NCBI RefSeq assembly: GCF_002736205.1
Contig: NZ_CP024091.1
Location: 1,736,001-1,800,000, forward strand
Origin: Pedobacter ginsengisoli
GTDB taxonomy: Bacteria > Bacteroidota > Bacteroidia > Sphingobacteriales > Sphingobacteriaceae
Reading direction: 5' to 3'
DNA: 64,000 nt
This document shows positions 16,369 to 25,436 of the stretch, one piece after another (the stretch's first letter is position 1; the number at the start of each line of letters is the position of its first letter). Below the pieces are notes generated by a model, which made no database searches, was not told the DNA's origin, and saw only the letters and a program-made list of their open reading frames with translations. A program made the position numbers and the translations under genes.

Positions 16369-19206
16369 ATGAATTTTAATAAAAACCAAGAGCAATCTAT
16401 TTTTCTGCTGCTGATCATCGTATTTAATCTATCGATTTTTTGTACGAAAGTTAATGCTCAGGAAAAGCCTCAGAAGTTGATACCGTTTGATGCTGCTATC
16501 AAGACGGGTAAACTTAGTAATGGCTTTACCTATTATATCAAAAAGAATACGGAACCGAAGCACCGGGTTACCCTATACCTGGTAGTAAAGGCTGGATCTA
16601 TATTGGAAGATGAAAACCAGCTTGGCCTGGCACATTTTATGGAACACATGAGTTTTAACGGCACCAAACATTTTCCGAAAAACGAATTAGTAGCGTATCT
16701 CCAAAAATCTGGAATTCGCTTTGGCGCAGACCTGAACGCTTATACCGGTTTTGATGAAACAGTATATCAGTTACCTATTCCCACCGATAATGCGGAAATA
16801 TTGAAAAACGGAATGCAGATTATACGTGATTGGGCGCAGGATGCCACATTAGATCCGGAGGAAATAGACCGCGAACGTGGTGTGGTGTTAGAAGAAAAAC
16901 GTCTACGCGGAGGGGCTCAGCAAAGAGTGCAGGAGCAGACGTTACCAGCCCTACTTAACTACTCCAAATATGCAAAGCGACTACCCATTGGTACTGAGGT
17001 AGTATTAAAGAATTTCACACCCGCAGTAATTCGCTCTTTTTACAAGGACTGGTATCGGCCAGACCTACAGGCTATAATTGTAGTTGGAGATATCGACATG
17101 GTTGCTATTGAAAAAGAGGTAATACGTTTATTTTCGGATCTGAAAATGCCTGGACAACCCAGGAAACGCAATATTTACAACATTGCACTGGATGGTAAAA
17201 ACAAATTCAAGACTGTAATAGATCCTGAATTGTCTGAAACTACTGTTGAGTTCCTGATCAAGCATAAGGAAAAGATCATCAAAAACGAAACTGATTTTAA
17301 GGAGACCTTAATCAGGAACCTGTTTTCAAAGATGTTTGCTGCGCGACTTGCTGAATCATCAAAAAGGCCGGATGCGCCTTTTATGAAATTGCAGGGCGGC
17401 TATGGAGAATTGATGGGTGGTCTAAATGCTTTGTCTGTAAGTCTCATTCCACGTAAAGGGGAGCTTGAGGCAGGGCTCAAAGCAGGATGGACAGAAGTGG
17501 ATGGTATACGCAGAAATGGGTTTGTACAGACCGAACTTAGTCGGATGAAACAAGAGCTGATGAGTGAAGTTGAAGTGTCATTAAGAGAAAAAGATAAACA
17601 AAACTCTACAGCTTTAGCCGATCAATACAAAGTCCATTTTCTAAAAGGCCAAGCTGTGCCAGGTATCGAAAAAGAGTATGCATTGGTAAAAAAGTTCCTG
17701 CCGGAGATTACCCTTGCGCAATTGAATGCTGCTGCTAAAGCAATGATTAAGGCTACAGATCGGGATGTCATCATTACTGCTCCTATGGCTGAGAAGAATC
17801 AATTCCCTAGTCAGCATACGGTATATGCCTGGTTACAGCAGGTTCAGCAGTCAAAAATTAAGCCTTATACAGAAACCAAATCAAGTTTAGGGTTAATGAC
17901 TAATTTGCCACTGAAAGGTAGCATTACAGCTGAAAAACAAATTGCTAACATAGGTGTCACTGAATGGACACTGAGCAATGGGGCGAAGGTGGTACTGAAG
18001 CCAACAAATTATAAGAACGATGAGATTGTATTCCTGTCCCTTAGCCCTGGAGGAACTTCTCTGTACAATAATGTAGACTACGAATCTGCTGCCAGTGCTG
18101 CTGGTATCATCGCGAGCTTTGGGCTTGGAGATCATGATAACATTGGCCTTCCCAAATTACTTAACGGCAAACAAGTTTCGATGCAGCCTTTTATAGCTGA
18201 TAGAGTGGAGGGTTTACAAGGTGTTTCGACGGTAAAGGATCTTAGGACAGCAATGGAATTGGTTCATTTGTATTTTACGGCGCCGCGTAAGGACACCGCG
18301 CTTTTCCGTACAATCATCAGGAATTCCGCTCAGCAGATCAGTGGTCGCTATACGGATCCGAATAATGTCTTTGCTGATACCATTTCTGCTGTACTGGGTG
18401 CTTACAATTTAAGAAGGGCCGGCCCGAGCCTTGAGAAGCTGAATAGCATCACGCTGGATAAGGTGTCGAAGATCTATAAAGAGCGTTTCGCTGATGCAGG
18501 TGATTTCACTTTCTTTTTTGTAGGAAGCTTTAATCCAGACACACTTAGGCTTCAAGTAGAACAATGCCTGGCATCATTGCCATCGAGTGGGGTAATTGAG
18601 CAAGCGAAAGACCTCGGGATACGTACACCAAAAGGTAAAATTTCCAAAGTGGTAAAGGCAGGTAAAGAAGATAAAGCTACAGTAAAACTGGTATTTACTG
18701 GTGACTACGAGTTTAATGCCGAGAATAACTTATCTCTATCTGCGTTAAAGGAGATTTTGCAGTTCCGGCTGACAGAGAGATTGAGGGAGGTCGAAGGCGG
18801 TGTATATACACCTGGTGTTTTAATGAATAGGACCAAGTACCCTGCTAGTCGATATAGTTTTACAGTAAATTTTGGCTGCGCACCGGCAAATGTGGAAAAA
18901 CTTATAGCCGCGACACTGGATGAGTTAAAACAATTAAGGGAAAACGGTATCTCACCAATTGATTTGCAAAAGTTTAAGGCAGAGCAAATCCGTCAAAATG
19001 AGCTGATGGAAAAGAGCAATAGTTTCTGGCTGAATTATTTATCGTCTCAATATCTTGATGGTGAAGACCCGAAAGCATTTTTAAAGGCTAATACTGAAAT
19101 TGAACAGCTGAACGTAGGCACACTTCAGCAAGCGGCAAAGAAGTATTTAAATGAAGATAATTACATCAGGTTTGTGCTGTTGCCAAAGCAGATACCCGGA
19201 TCATAA
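16369..19206 (+). CDS. M16 family zinc metalloprotease (pitrilysin/insulinase type)
   Basis: A 945-residue exported protease with a signal (LLLIIVFNLSIFCTKVNAQ). It has the duplicated M16 architecture: an active N-terminal half with the inverted zinc motif HFMEH (His89, Glu92, His93) and the downstream glutamate region EEIDRERGVVLEEKRLRGG, and a second, inactive half from about residue 525 (ITEWTLSNGAKVVLKPTNY) that completes the chamber. Length and ends fit periplasmic single-chain family members. M16 enzymes degrade or process peptides small enough to enter a closed chamber. Its place after a secreted peptide gene and before a thioredoxin-fold gene suggests peptide processing or clearance. 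Confidence 0.92.
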   Translation: MNFNKNQEQSIFLLLIIVFNLSIFCTKVNAQEKPQKLIPFDAAIKTGKLSNGFTYYIKKNTEPKHRVTLYLVVKAGSILEDENQLGLAHFMEHMSFNGTKHFPKNELVAYLQKSGIRFGADLNAYTGFDETVYQLPIPTDNAEILKNGMQIIRDWAQDATLDPEEIDRERGVVLEEKRLRGGAQQRVQEQTLPALLNYSKYAKRLPIGTEVVLKNFTPAVIRSFYKDWYRPDLQAIIVVGDIDMVAIEKEVIRLFSDLKMPGQPRKRNIYNIALDGKNKFKTVIDPELSETTVEFLIKHKEKIIKNETDFKETLIRNLFSKMFAARLAESSKRPDAPFMKLQGGYGELMGGLNALSVSLIPRKGELEAGLKAGWTEVDGIRRNGFVQTELSRMKQELMSEVEVSLREKDKQNSTALADQYKVHFLKGQAVPGIEKEYALVKKFLPEITLAQLNAAAKAMIKATDRDVIITAPMAEKNQFPSQHTVYAWLQQVQQSKIKPYTETKSSLGLMTNLPLKGSITAEKQIANIGVTEWTLSNGAKVVLKPTNYKNDEIVFLSLSPGGTSLYNNVDYESAASAAGIIASFGLGDHDNIGLPKLLNGKQVSMQPFIADRVEGLQGVSTVKDLRTAMELVHLYFTAPRKDTALFRTIIRNSAQQISGRYTDPNNVFADTISAVLGAYNLRRAGPSLEKLNSITLDKVSKIYKERFADAGDFTFFFVGSFNPDTLRLQVEQCLASLPSSGVIEQAKDLGIRTPKGKISKVVKAGKEDKATVKLVFTGDYEFNAENNLSLSALKEILQFRLTERLREVEGGVYTPGVLMNRTKYPASRYSFTVNFGCAPANVEKLIAATLDELKQLRENGISPIDLQKFKAEQIRQNELMEKSNSFWLNYLSSQYLDGEDPKAFLKANTEIEQLNVGTLQQAAKKYLNEDNYIRFVLLPKQIPGS

Positions 19207-19223
19207 ATAAGGATGCATAAAAA

Positions 19224-20282
19224 ATGAAAATACTTACAAAAACATTATTGATCACTGTGTTGACTTTTAATACGTTAACACCTGTCCGGGCCCAGGGCCT
19301 GAAGTTTGAAAACGGGCTAAGCTGGGAGCAAGTAAAACAAAAGGCTAAAGCCGAAAATAAGCCGATTTTTTTGGATGTAATGGCTACCTGGTGCGGGTCC
19401 TGTAAGTACATGGACGCCAATGTGTATTCCAATGATACTGTACAGCAATATTTTAAAGATAAGTTTATTTCGGTAAAGGTTCAAACTGACCAGACTTCCG
19501 GGGATGATGCCAATGTGAAGGCATGGTATGATGATGCCAGGAAAATTTCTACCCAATATAAAGTGACCGGTTTGCCTTCTTTGATTTTTTTAGATACGGA
19601 TGGTAATTTGTTGTATAAACATGCCGGGGGCAAGGATGTTCAGGGTTTGATTGCAACAGCTCAGTTTGCGCAACAGCGAGAGAATCAATATTGGCCATTA
19701 TTACAAGCGTATTTGGGTGGTAAAAAGGATCCGGAATTTCTGAAGAAATTTGGGGATATGGCAAGGAATATGGGCTATTCGCTGTTGGCCGATAAGATAA
19801 TCGGAAAGGACTATTTTTCAAGGATTGGTGGTGTTAAAGCTTTTGTTCCCTCTAAAGAATTTTCTGGAAACTGGCATATTAATTATCAGGAATCTGATTT
19901 TGGGAAATTTCCACTTAGGTTGATGCCGAAATCGATCAAAATCGTGCAATCTGGTAATGTATTTCAAATTGAGCGATTTACAGAGAGTGAGACAAGCGAA
20001 ACTTTTTCAATTGCGGAAAACTTAAAAACTGATGGACATCAGGTAGATACGCACATTCGTGAAGATCGGATAAAACGTAGTGTGCTGATCAATGAGCCAG
20101 ATAAGGGTGAAATTCTGCAGTATGCTGAGTTTACTTTACCGGGAAGCAAATTTGAGCTGGACTTTGAGAGCTATGAACATCTTGGACTTTCAAAAGATGG
20201 CAAGGTGTTGACTATAGAAAAAAAGGTGAATGTTGGTGGAGGTCAAGGGTATTCTGTAAAAGGTGTATATGTTAAAGATTAA
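19224..20282 (+). CDS. Exported thioredoxin-fold protein with C-terminal extension
   Basis: A 352-residue protein with a signal peptide ending TPVRAQ. Residues about 28-150 form a thioredoxin fold with the active site WCGSC (Cys57 and Cys60) and a cis-Pro strand VTGLPSLIFLD, like the DUF255/thioredoxin-7 families. Residues about 200-352 form an extra beta-rich domain (GNWHINYQESDFGKFPLRLM) that I cannot name. It is 17 bp after the M16 protease gene and so co-transcribed. CGSC is more like reducing or isomerising periplasmic thioredoxins than DsbA. It could keep the cysteine-rich secreted protein encoded upstream in the right redox state. Confidence 0.85.
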   Translation: MKILTKTLLITVLTFNTLTPVRAQGLKFENGLSWEQVKQKAKAENKPIFLDVMATWCGSCKYMDANVYSNDTVQQYFKDKFISVKVQTDQTSGDDANVKAWYDDARKISTQYKVTGLPSLIFLDTDGNLLYKHAGGKDVQGLIATAQFAQQRENQYWPLLQAYLGGKKDPEFLKKFGDMARNMGYSLLADKIIGKDYFSRIGGVKAFVPSKEFSGNWHINYQESDFGKFPLRLMPKSIKIVQSGNVFQIERFTESETSETFSIAENLKTDGHQVDTHIREDRIKRSVLINEPDKGEILQYAEFTLPGSKFELDFESYEHLGLSKDGKVLTIEKKVNVGGGQGYSVKGVYVKD

Positions 20283-20371
20283 ATATGTCAGCGATTCTGA
20301 TATGTTTTAGGTGAAGGCGTTTCCGTTTTAAATTCAATAAAGAAGGACATTAAATAATTGAAAACTGTGAT

Positions 20372-20764
20372 ATGAATACAGCGAATTTAACTTATGAAGT
20401 TCAGGGTGTATACGTGGTTCAGAATGTTCCTGATCGTATACGGGTTATAGTCAATCTGACCAGATTAATTGATCAGCATTTTACTCAGCAAAGAAGCCCC
20501 GCTTTTTATGCTAATGCATTATCCATAAATGAACATATGTTAAACAAATATTGCAGAATGGTAATGGATAGAACGGTATATGAACTCGTTCAGGAGAAGT
20601 TACACCGCGAAGCATTAAAGTTGCTGATCACGACAGATTGGTCCGTAAAGCGAATTGCATACGAACTTGGCTGTAGTGATCCCTGTTATTTTAACCGCTG
20701 CTTTAAGAAAAAAACCGGAATTACCCCAAAGAAATTCAGACAGTATGGCTTTAGAATATATTAA
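20372..20764 (+). CDS. Stand-alone AraC-type DNA-binding domain protein
   Basis: A 130-residue protein made almost only of an AraC/XylS DNA-binding domain. The first helix-turn-helix is around LSINEHMLNKYCRMVMDRTV, the second is SVKRIAYELGCSDPCYFNRC, followed by FKKKTGITPKKFRQYG. There is no room for a ligand-binding domain beyond about 35 residues. It lies at the end of the peptidase/thioredoxin run and 127 bp before the alpha-oxoamine synthase gene, so it could regulate either. Free-standing AraC domains of this kind are common next to Bacteroidota nutrient loci. Confidence 0.85.
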   Translation: MNTANLTYEVQGVYVVQNVPDRIRVIVNLTRLIDQHFTQQRSPAFYANALSINEHMLNKYCRMVMDRTVYELVQEKLHREALKLLITTDWSVKRIAYELGCSDPCYFNRCFKKKTGITPKKFRQYGFRIY

Positions 20765-20832
20765 GTGTACGTATTCGGGAGTTGGTGGTTTCCCCAGTTG
20801 CTATTTGTTAAAAACTTTTACCCGATATGTCC

Positions 20833-20852
20833 CCGCTTAGGGATTTAAGCGG
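20833..20852 (+). terminator. Hairpin between the AraC-type and alpha-oxoamine synthase genes
   Basis: CCGCTTA pairs with TAAGCGG across a six-base loop, flanked by ATAT on both sides. There is no strong T tract. It is 38 bp upstream of the ATG at 20891 and could be a weak terminator of the upstream unit or a 5' leader structure. Confidence 0.35.
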
Positions 20853-20890
20853 ATATATCTTCGCCGTTGAACTAAAAACTTATTATTTGT

Positions 20891-22153
20891 ATGGACAAAA
20901 ACTTTTTACAAACAGCATCATTTAAAGATTTTGAGAATCCGGCAGGCCAGCACATTTACCAGAAAGCAAAACAATTTGGTGAATACATTGCTGACTGGGA
21001 CAGTCGCGGACACTGGAACTACAGACAGGTATGTTTGAACGGGTCGTTACCCGAAGTAACATTGGACTTGCCAGGGAATCCCAACAAGACATTTGTAGCC
21101 ACAGTGTTTAACGACTACTTAGGATTGAGTCAGCACCCCGGGGTAATTGCTGCGGCCATAGCCGGCATAGAAAAATACGGTGTAGGATCAACAGCCAGCC
21201 CAGCCATAGGCGGGCACATGGACTTTCACAGGGACATTGAAGAAAAGATTGCCGGATTTTTTAACAGAAAAGCAGCCATGCTTTTTACAACAGGCTATAC
21301 CGCCAATAGTGCTACCATGCAGGCTTTGTTTAAAAAAGAAGACCTGGCGCTTGTGGATGCCGGAGTGCACTCCAGCATGATAGAAGGTGTAAAGTACACT
21401 ACTAATGTGAAGACCTTTTTGCACAATAACCTGGAGCACCTGGAAAGGTTGCTGAAAACAAACAAAGACAAGTACAGGAGTATAATAGTTGTTGTAGATG
21501 GAGTTTACAGTCAGCCGGCAGACCTGGCACCTTTAGGGGATATTGTAAAACTATGCAAGCAATATGGTGCTTTTTTGGCCATGGATGATGCCCATGGAAT
21601 AGGTGTAATAGGTGAAAGCGGCAGAGGAGTGATAGAGCTGCATGATGCCTATAAAGATGTAGACATTATTACGGGAACATTTAGCAAAACCTTTGGCCAT
21701 TTAGGTGGCTATGTGGTAGCGGAACCAGAGATAATTGAATATTTGAAGTTTCAGGCGGCACAGCATATCTTTTCAGTTGCACCAACACCGGCATCGGTAT
21801 GTGTGATGAAAAGCATAGACCTTGTTGATGAAGAACCGTGGCGGAAGCTGAAGCTTTGGGAAAACATTAATTACCTGAAAAAGGGACTGCATGACCTGCG
21901 GCTGAATACAGAAAATAGTGCAAGCGCGATAGTACCTGTGATTATTGGCAGGCCTGGCCAGAATGCGGAAGTATGTAAATGGCTGCTGGAGGCAGGTATA
22001 TATACCAACCAGATCGGTTATCCTGCGGTAAACCTGAAAAGTGCAAGGATAAGGATGAGCATTACCGCTGCGCATACCCTGGATCACATGGACAGGATAC
22101 TAAATGCCTGGGAGTGGGTGAAAACTAAAGAGAATATTAAAAATTTTGAATAG
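20891..22153 (+). CDS. Alpha-oxoamine synthase family PLP enzyme (SPT/KBL/AONS-like)
   Basis: A 420-residue class II PLP-dependent acyltransferase that joins an amino acid and an acyl-CoA with loss of CO2. Hallmarks: NDYLGLSQHPGVI, YGVGSTASPAIGGHMDFHRDIEEKIA, the PLP-binding DDAHGIGVIGESGRG and the Schiff-base lysine Lys266 in GTFSKTFGHLGGY. Family members include serine palmitoyltransferase, glycine C-acetyltransferase and 8-amino-7-oxononanoate synthase; the exact substrate cannot be told by eye. It is followed 6 bp later by a long TetR-like gene and then a small unknown, a fixed-looking trio that suggests a dedicated small-molecule or lipid pathway rather than the housekeeping sphingolipid enzyme. 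Local GC seems higher than in its neighbours. Confidence 0.85.
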   Translation: MDKNFLQTASFKDFENPAGQHIYQKAKQFGEYIADWDSRGHWNYRQVCLNGSLPEVTLDLPGNPNKTFVATVFNDYLGLSQHPGVIAAAIAGIEKYGVGSTASPAIGGHMDFHRDIEEKIAGFFNRKAAMLFTTGYTANSATMQALFKKEDLALVDAGVHSSMIEGVKYTTNVKTFLHNNLEHLERLLKTNKDKYRSIIVVVDGVYSQPADLAPLGDIVKLCKQYGAFLAMDDAHGIGVIGESGRGVIELHDAYKDVDIITGTFSKTFGHLGGYVVAEPEIIEYLKFQAAQHIFSVAPTPASVCVMKSIDLVDEEPWRKLKLWENINYLKKGLHDLRLNTENSASAIVPVIIGRPGQNAEVCKWLLEAGIYTNQIGYPAVNLKSARIRMSITAAHTLDHMDRILNAWEWVKTKENIKNFE

Positions 22154-22158
22154 GTAAT

Positions 22159-23916
22159 ATGGCTACACCCAGACGTCGGATCAGGATCAGGGATAAGGAT
22201 GCCACCATGAAGCAGTTTATAGATGCGATTGGTGATATACTTAGAGCGGAAGGTTATAGCGGTTTAAAAGTAAACAGGATTGCCCGTTATACGGGTAAGG
22301 ACAAGACTTTGATAGCCCGTTATTTTACTGACCTTGCCGGTCTGCAACGTGCATACATTATGGAGAAGGATTACTGGATCCCGATCTTTGAAAGGTTTGT
22401 ACTTACCGATGTTGATGGTATAGCGGAGATCAAAGAGACATTTGTGACTCTGATGCAGGAGAATTTTGATTTTTTCAGCAGCAATTCAGAAATGCAGCAT
22501 ATCATCCTGTGGCAGATCAGTGAAGAAAATGACCTGATGACCGAAATTTCGAACGGACGGGAGGAACATGGTGACCGGTTGTTTGAGCTGACAGATCCGA
22601 CTTTTGAAGGGTCAGACGTGAACTTCAGGGCTGTGATTGGTCTGCTGCTAGGTGGTATTTATTATATGGTTTTGCATGCCGCGACCAATAAAAGCAAGGT
22701 ATGCGGGATTGACCTGAACAGGGAATCGGATAAGCTTGAGATCTTGAAAACAATTGAACAGTTGATTACCTGGGCTTGTGAACGGGCCGATCCTAACGAA
22801 AAATTAAACCAATCCAGATATATGATGAATTACCAGTTTGAGCTGCTGGAGACATTTGCAGTTCAATTATCAGCGAAGACAGATACGACAGAAACTAATG
22901 TGCCAGATGCGATGATGGTGAATGAAACCAAGAAATTAGGCAGAAATATTCCACATCATGTGACAGGCCTGAATAACGATACCCAGGTTACAAGCTATAT
23001 GAAAATGTGTATGACCAAGCTTGCCGAGGTTTCGGATCTGCTGTTTGTTCCGGAGCGTAAGTATAATCCGGATGCCGATCTGGTAGTGGATCTACTGATG
23101 TCTTTGCTGAAGATGTTTGGTGATACTGTACCGGAGGGAATTATTTTACCCAAATTGTTTTGTAAACGTGAATTTGCAGGGTTTTATGATAAATGGCAGG
23201 TGATAAAGGGAAATCTGGAAGGATCGAAAATCGATCCGTTTATCATTGATATTGTTTATCTGCCTTTCTGGAATTTTAGTATGGTGGAGCATGACGTGAG
23301 GTGGTGTGATTATAAGTACCTGAAGACTTATGCATCGATAGTTGAACTGGAAACATCGACGGAAGGATTAAATGAGGCAAAGGTGCTGGATCTGATGATT
23401 GGGATTGGCATGAACCATTCACGACTGACGGTATATTATACCACACTGATGAAGAATACGTGTGAAGGGTTGCCGGAGTTGAAACGAAGTAAGTTTTTAC
23501 TGGAATCGCAGACTGCTGTATGCCAGGTAAGCAACAGGACTAATTTGAGATTTGATACCGGTAAAACCACCATAGTTGAAGAGCTAAGCCGCTGGATTGA
23601 TATGGAACTGAAAAGAAACTTGTCGTTACCGGACGAGCCCGAAGAGGAGAATCCTTTGAGCCTGGGGACGAACCTGAATGCCGGGCAGCTTGCTTACTGG
23701 CAAAAGTTACAGCTGGATCATGGTATTTATGAAGAGGTGACTACGCTGGATCAGTTTTCGGATAAGGTATCGCATAATTTTAAAATACGTGGAGGTGCCA
23801 GGGCTTCGGCATCAAGTGTAAAATCGAAGCTGTATCCGAAGATTGAAGTGAACTACCGACCGTTGAGAGAGAAGCTGGAGAAGATGCTGGATGAGGTTAA
23901 GTTATATGGTAATTGA
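22159..23916 (+). CDS. Unusually long TetR-type regulator
   Basis: A 585-residue protein. Residues about 10-65 form a TetR-type DNA-binding domain (IDAIGDILRAEGYSGLKVNR, IARYTGKDKTLIARYFTDLA), followed by a TetR-like ligand domain to about 220. The remaining 360 residues are helical and unlike the usual 190-220-residue family; the middle has MVVNETKKLGRNIPHHVTGL and the end has NLNAGQLAYWQKLQLDHG. That is nearly three times the normal length. It starts 6 bp after the alpha-oxoamine synthase stop codon, so it is translated from the same message and may sense the enzyme's product. I do not recognise the C-terminal region. Confidence 0.75.
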   Translation: MATPRRRIRIRDKDATMKQFIDAIGDILRAEGYSGLKVNRIARYTGKDKTLIARYFTDLAGLQRAYIMEKDYWIPIFERFVLTDVDGIAEIKETFVTLMQENFDFFSSNSEMQHIILWQISEENDLMTEISNGREEHGDRLFELTDPTFEGSDVNFRAVIGLLLGGIYYMVLHAATNKSKVCGIDLNRESDKLEILKTIEQLITWACERADPNEKLNQSRYMMNYQFELLETFAVQLSAKTDTTETNVPDAMMVNETKKLGRNIPHHVTGLNNDTQVTSYMKMCMTKLAEVSDLLFVPERKYNPDADLVVDLLMSLLKMFGDTVPEGIILPKLFCKREFAGFYDKWQVIKGNLEGSKIDPFIIDIVYLPFWNFSMVEHDVRWCDYKYLKTYASIVELETSTEGLNEAKVLDLMIGIGMNHSRLTVYYTTLMKNTCEGLPELKRSKFLLESQTAVCQVSNRTNLRFDTGKTTIVEELSRWIDMELKRNLSLPDEPEEENPLSLGTNLNAGQLAYWQKLQLDHGIYEEVTTLDQFSDKVSHNFKIRGGARASASSVKSKLYPKIEVNYRPLREKLEKMLDEVKLYGN

Positions 23917-23949
23917 TCTTATATGTTAGCTGTTCTTTGAATTATTGAC

Positions 23950-24285
23950 ATGAGTAAAAAGAAGAATGCCAATACGCAGGCAATGCGACAGTCGCGTGCC
24001 CAGATTGATCGGAATGCGTTACTGCGATTTGAACGTGCATGTGAATATCTGGTAGGAGCAGGATATTTTGAAAAGTTTAGTGCGTTGTGCAGGCAAAGGT
24101 TGCTGAGATCTCGCTATGATGCTGTTAAAATGAAAATGAATGGTGGGGGATTTCAGGATGGCGATGGTATGATATGTCGGGAGATTTTTATAGAGCAATT
24201 AAACAAAATGAGCTTTATTACTGCGGTTGGTGAGGAAATGCCTTTGTCGTTGTATACTCCACGGTTTATATTTGCAAATATATAA
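23950..24285 (+). CDS. Small hypothetical protein following the TetR-type gene
   Basis: A 111-residue, mostly helical basic protein (MSKKKNANTQAMRQSRAQID, then RFERACEYLVGAGYFEKFSA). No signal peptide or membrane segment is visible. It lies 33 bp after the long TetR-like gene and 14 bp before the YnfA-like gene on the same strand. I do not recognise it. The base composition at codon ends fits a real gene, and the short gaps favour co-transcription. It may act with the preceding two genes. Confidence 0.6.
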   Translation: MSKKKNANTQAMRQSRAQIDRNALLRFERACEYLVGAGYFEKFSALCRQRLLRSRYDAVKMKMNGGGFQDGDGMICREIFIEQLNKMSFITAVGEEMPLSLYTPRFIFANI

Positions 24286-24299
24286 CTTAAAGAGATGAT

Positions 24300-24638
24300 A
24301 TGGATGTTCTGAAATCGTTGTCCATATTCCTGCTGGCAGGGATTTGTGAAATTGGTGGTGGTTACCTGGTTTGGCTTTGGCTGAAAGAAGACAAACCTTA
24401 TTGGTATGGTATAGCGGGTGCACTGATACTGGCCTTTTATGGTGTCGTTGCTACCTGGCAGTCTGCAAATTTCGGACGTGTATATGCAACTTATGGCGGC
24501 ATTTTTATCGTGCTGTCACTGGTGTGGGCATGGAAGGTAGATGGTTTCAAGCCTGATCGTTATGATGTTATCGGTGCGCTGGTTGCGCTCATAGGTGTCT
24601 GTATTATCTTTTACGCTCCACGTTCAATTCAACAATAA
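24300..24638 (+). CDS. YnfA/UPF0060 family four-helix membrane protein
   Basis: A 112-residue inner-membrane protein with four hydrophobic helices and the family's signature segments AGICEIGGGYLVWLWL, WYGIAGALILAFYGVVATWQ, FGRVYATYGGIFIVLSLVWA and DVIGALVALIGVCIIFYAPR. Family length is about 107-110, so it is complete. UPF0060 proteins belong to the drug/metabolite transporter superfamily and resemble small multidrug resistance proteins; substrates are poorly defined. It is followed 1 bp after its stop codon by the ATG of a small lipoprotein gene. Confidence 0.88.
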   Translation: MDVLKSLSIFLLAGICEIGGGYLVWLWLKEDKPYWYGIAGALILAFYGVVATWQSANFGRVYATYGGIFIVLSLVWAWKVDGFKPDRYDVIGALVALIGVCIIFYAPRSIQQ

Positions 24639-24639
24639 C

Positions 24640-24906
24640 ATGAAATACATTATTCTAACAATTCCTTTATTGGCTTTAGCATTAAGTGGCTGCTGTCAGA
24701 ACATAAAGGCAAACCCAACTGCTATGAAGGCTAAGAAAACCGAGGGAACCTGTACAGATCTATATACCGATAACTGTTCAGAAAAAACGCTGAGCTGTAA
24801 ACTGACCAGCCCTGAAATGCAGAAGAGAAAAGCTACTATCATAGCAAGACTGAAGAAACAGGTTCTGGAAAAGAAGGAACTGCCAAATCACAAGGGAGTT
24901 ATTTAA
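24640..24906 (+). CDS. Small cysteine-rich lipoprotein
   Basis: An 88-residue lipoprotein. The start at 24640 (MKYIILTIPLLALALSGCCQ) is chosen because it gives a clean lipobox (ALSGC), whereas the longer frame from 24595 overlaps the previous gene and hides the signal. The mature part has CCQN, GTCTDL, DNCSEKTLSCKL and a basic helical tail (KRKATIIARLKKQVLEKKEL). No known family is evident. It begins right after the YnfA-like stop codon, so the two are translationally coupled. Confidence 0.65.
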   Translation: MKYIILTIPLLALALSGCCQNIKANPTAMKAKKTEGTCTDLYTDNCSEKTLSCKLTSPEMQKRKATIIARLKKQVLEKKELPNHKGVI

Positions 24907-25172
24907 GCAGTTGAATCTTGGAGATTAAGATATGTCACAAAAGCTGGTAATGAGCATATATACCGCTGTTGGGTTAGGTTAAATCAATAGTAGTTCAAAA
25001 AAATATAAAAAATTATGTTAATTAATAGATCGGATATTTCTGTACTTCAACGGCTTTCAGATGCCAAATAGTTGGTTCCTATTGAACATGCAATTGGGTA
25101 CTCCTAAATGCTTTAAATTTTAATTTTTGTCTTAAATTTTGTATTTTTACACTAAATCATCTGTTTAAAACT

Positions 25173-25436
25173 ATGTCAGATTTAGAGCTTGAAACTAAAC
25201 ATGAGAAATACCTGATTACAATCAGAAATCTGAGGGCAAATAATTTCAGTAAGGATTTACCATTCCTTATTCTTTCCGAAAGTCTCCCAGAAGGACAAGT
25301 TTATAAAGAATTTGCTGATGGTCGCATCGAAATCCAAGAAGTTGTATCTGCTGGAAAAAAATTCCGTACACGGGTAATTAAGGTTCTTAAAGGATTGCAG
25401 GCAGATAGCGTTCGTAAAACTTATGGATTACTCTAA
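25173..25436 (+). CDS. Probable antitoxin partner of a zeta-like toxin
   Basis: An 87-residue protein (MSDLELETKHEKYLITIRNL) whose last 14 bases overlap the start of the zeta-like kinase gene. There is no clear DNA-binding motif. The C-terminal half is basic (GKKFRTRVIKVLKGLQADSV). Position, size and overlap are those of an antitoxin gene encoded ahead of its toxin. It does not obviously resemble the classical epsilon antitoxin; similar small proteins ahead of zeta-like genes occur in Bacteroidota. The gap 24907-25172 before it is AT-rich and holds nothing I can name. Confidence 0.6.
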   Translation: MSDLELETKHEKYLITIRNLRANNFSKDLPFLILSESLPEGQVYKEFADGRIEIQEVVSAGKKFRTRVIKVLKGLQADSVRKTYGLL

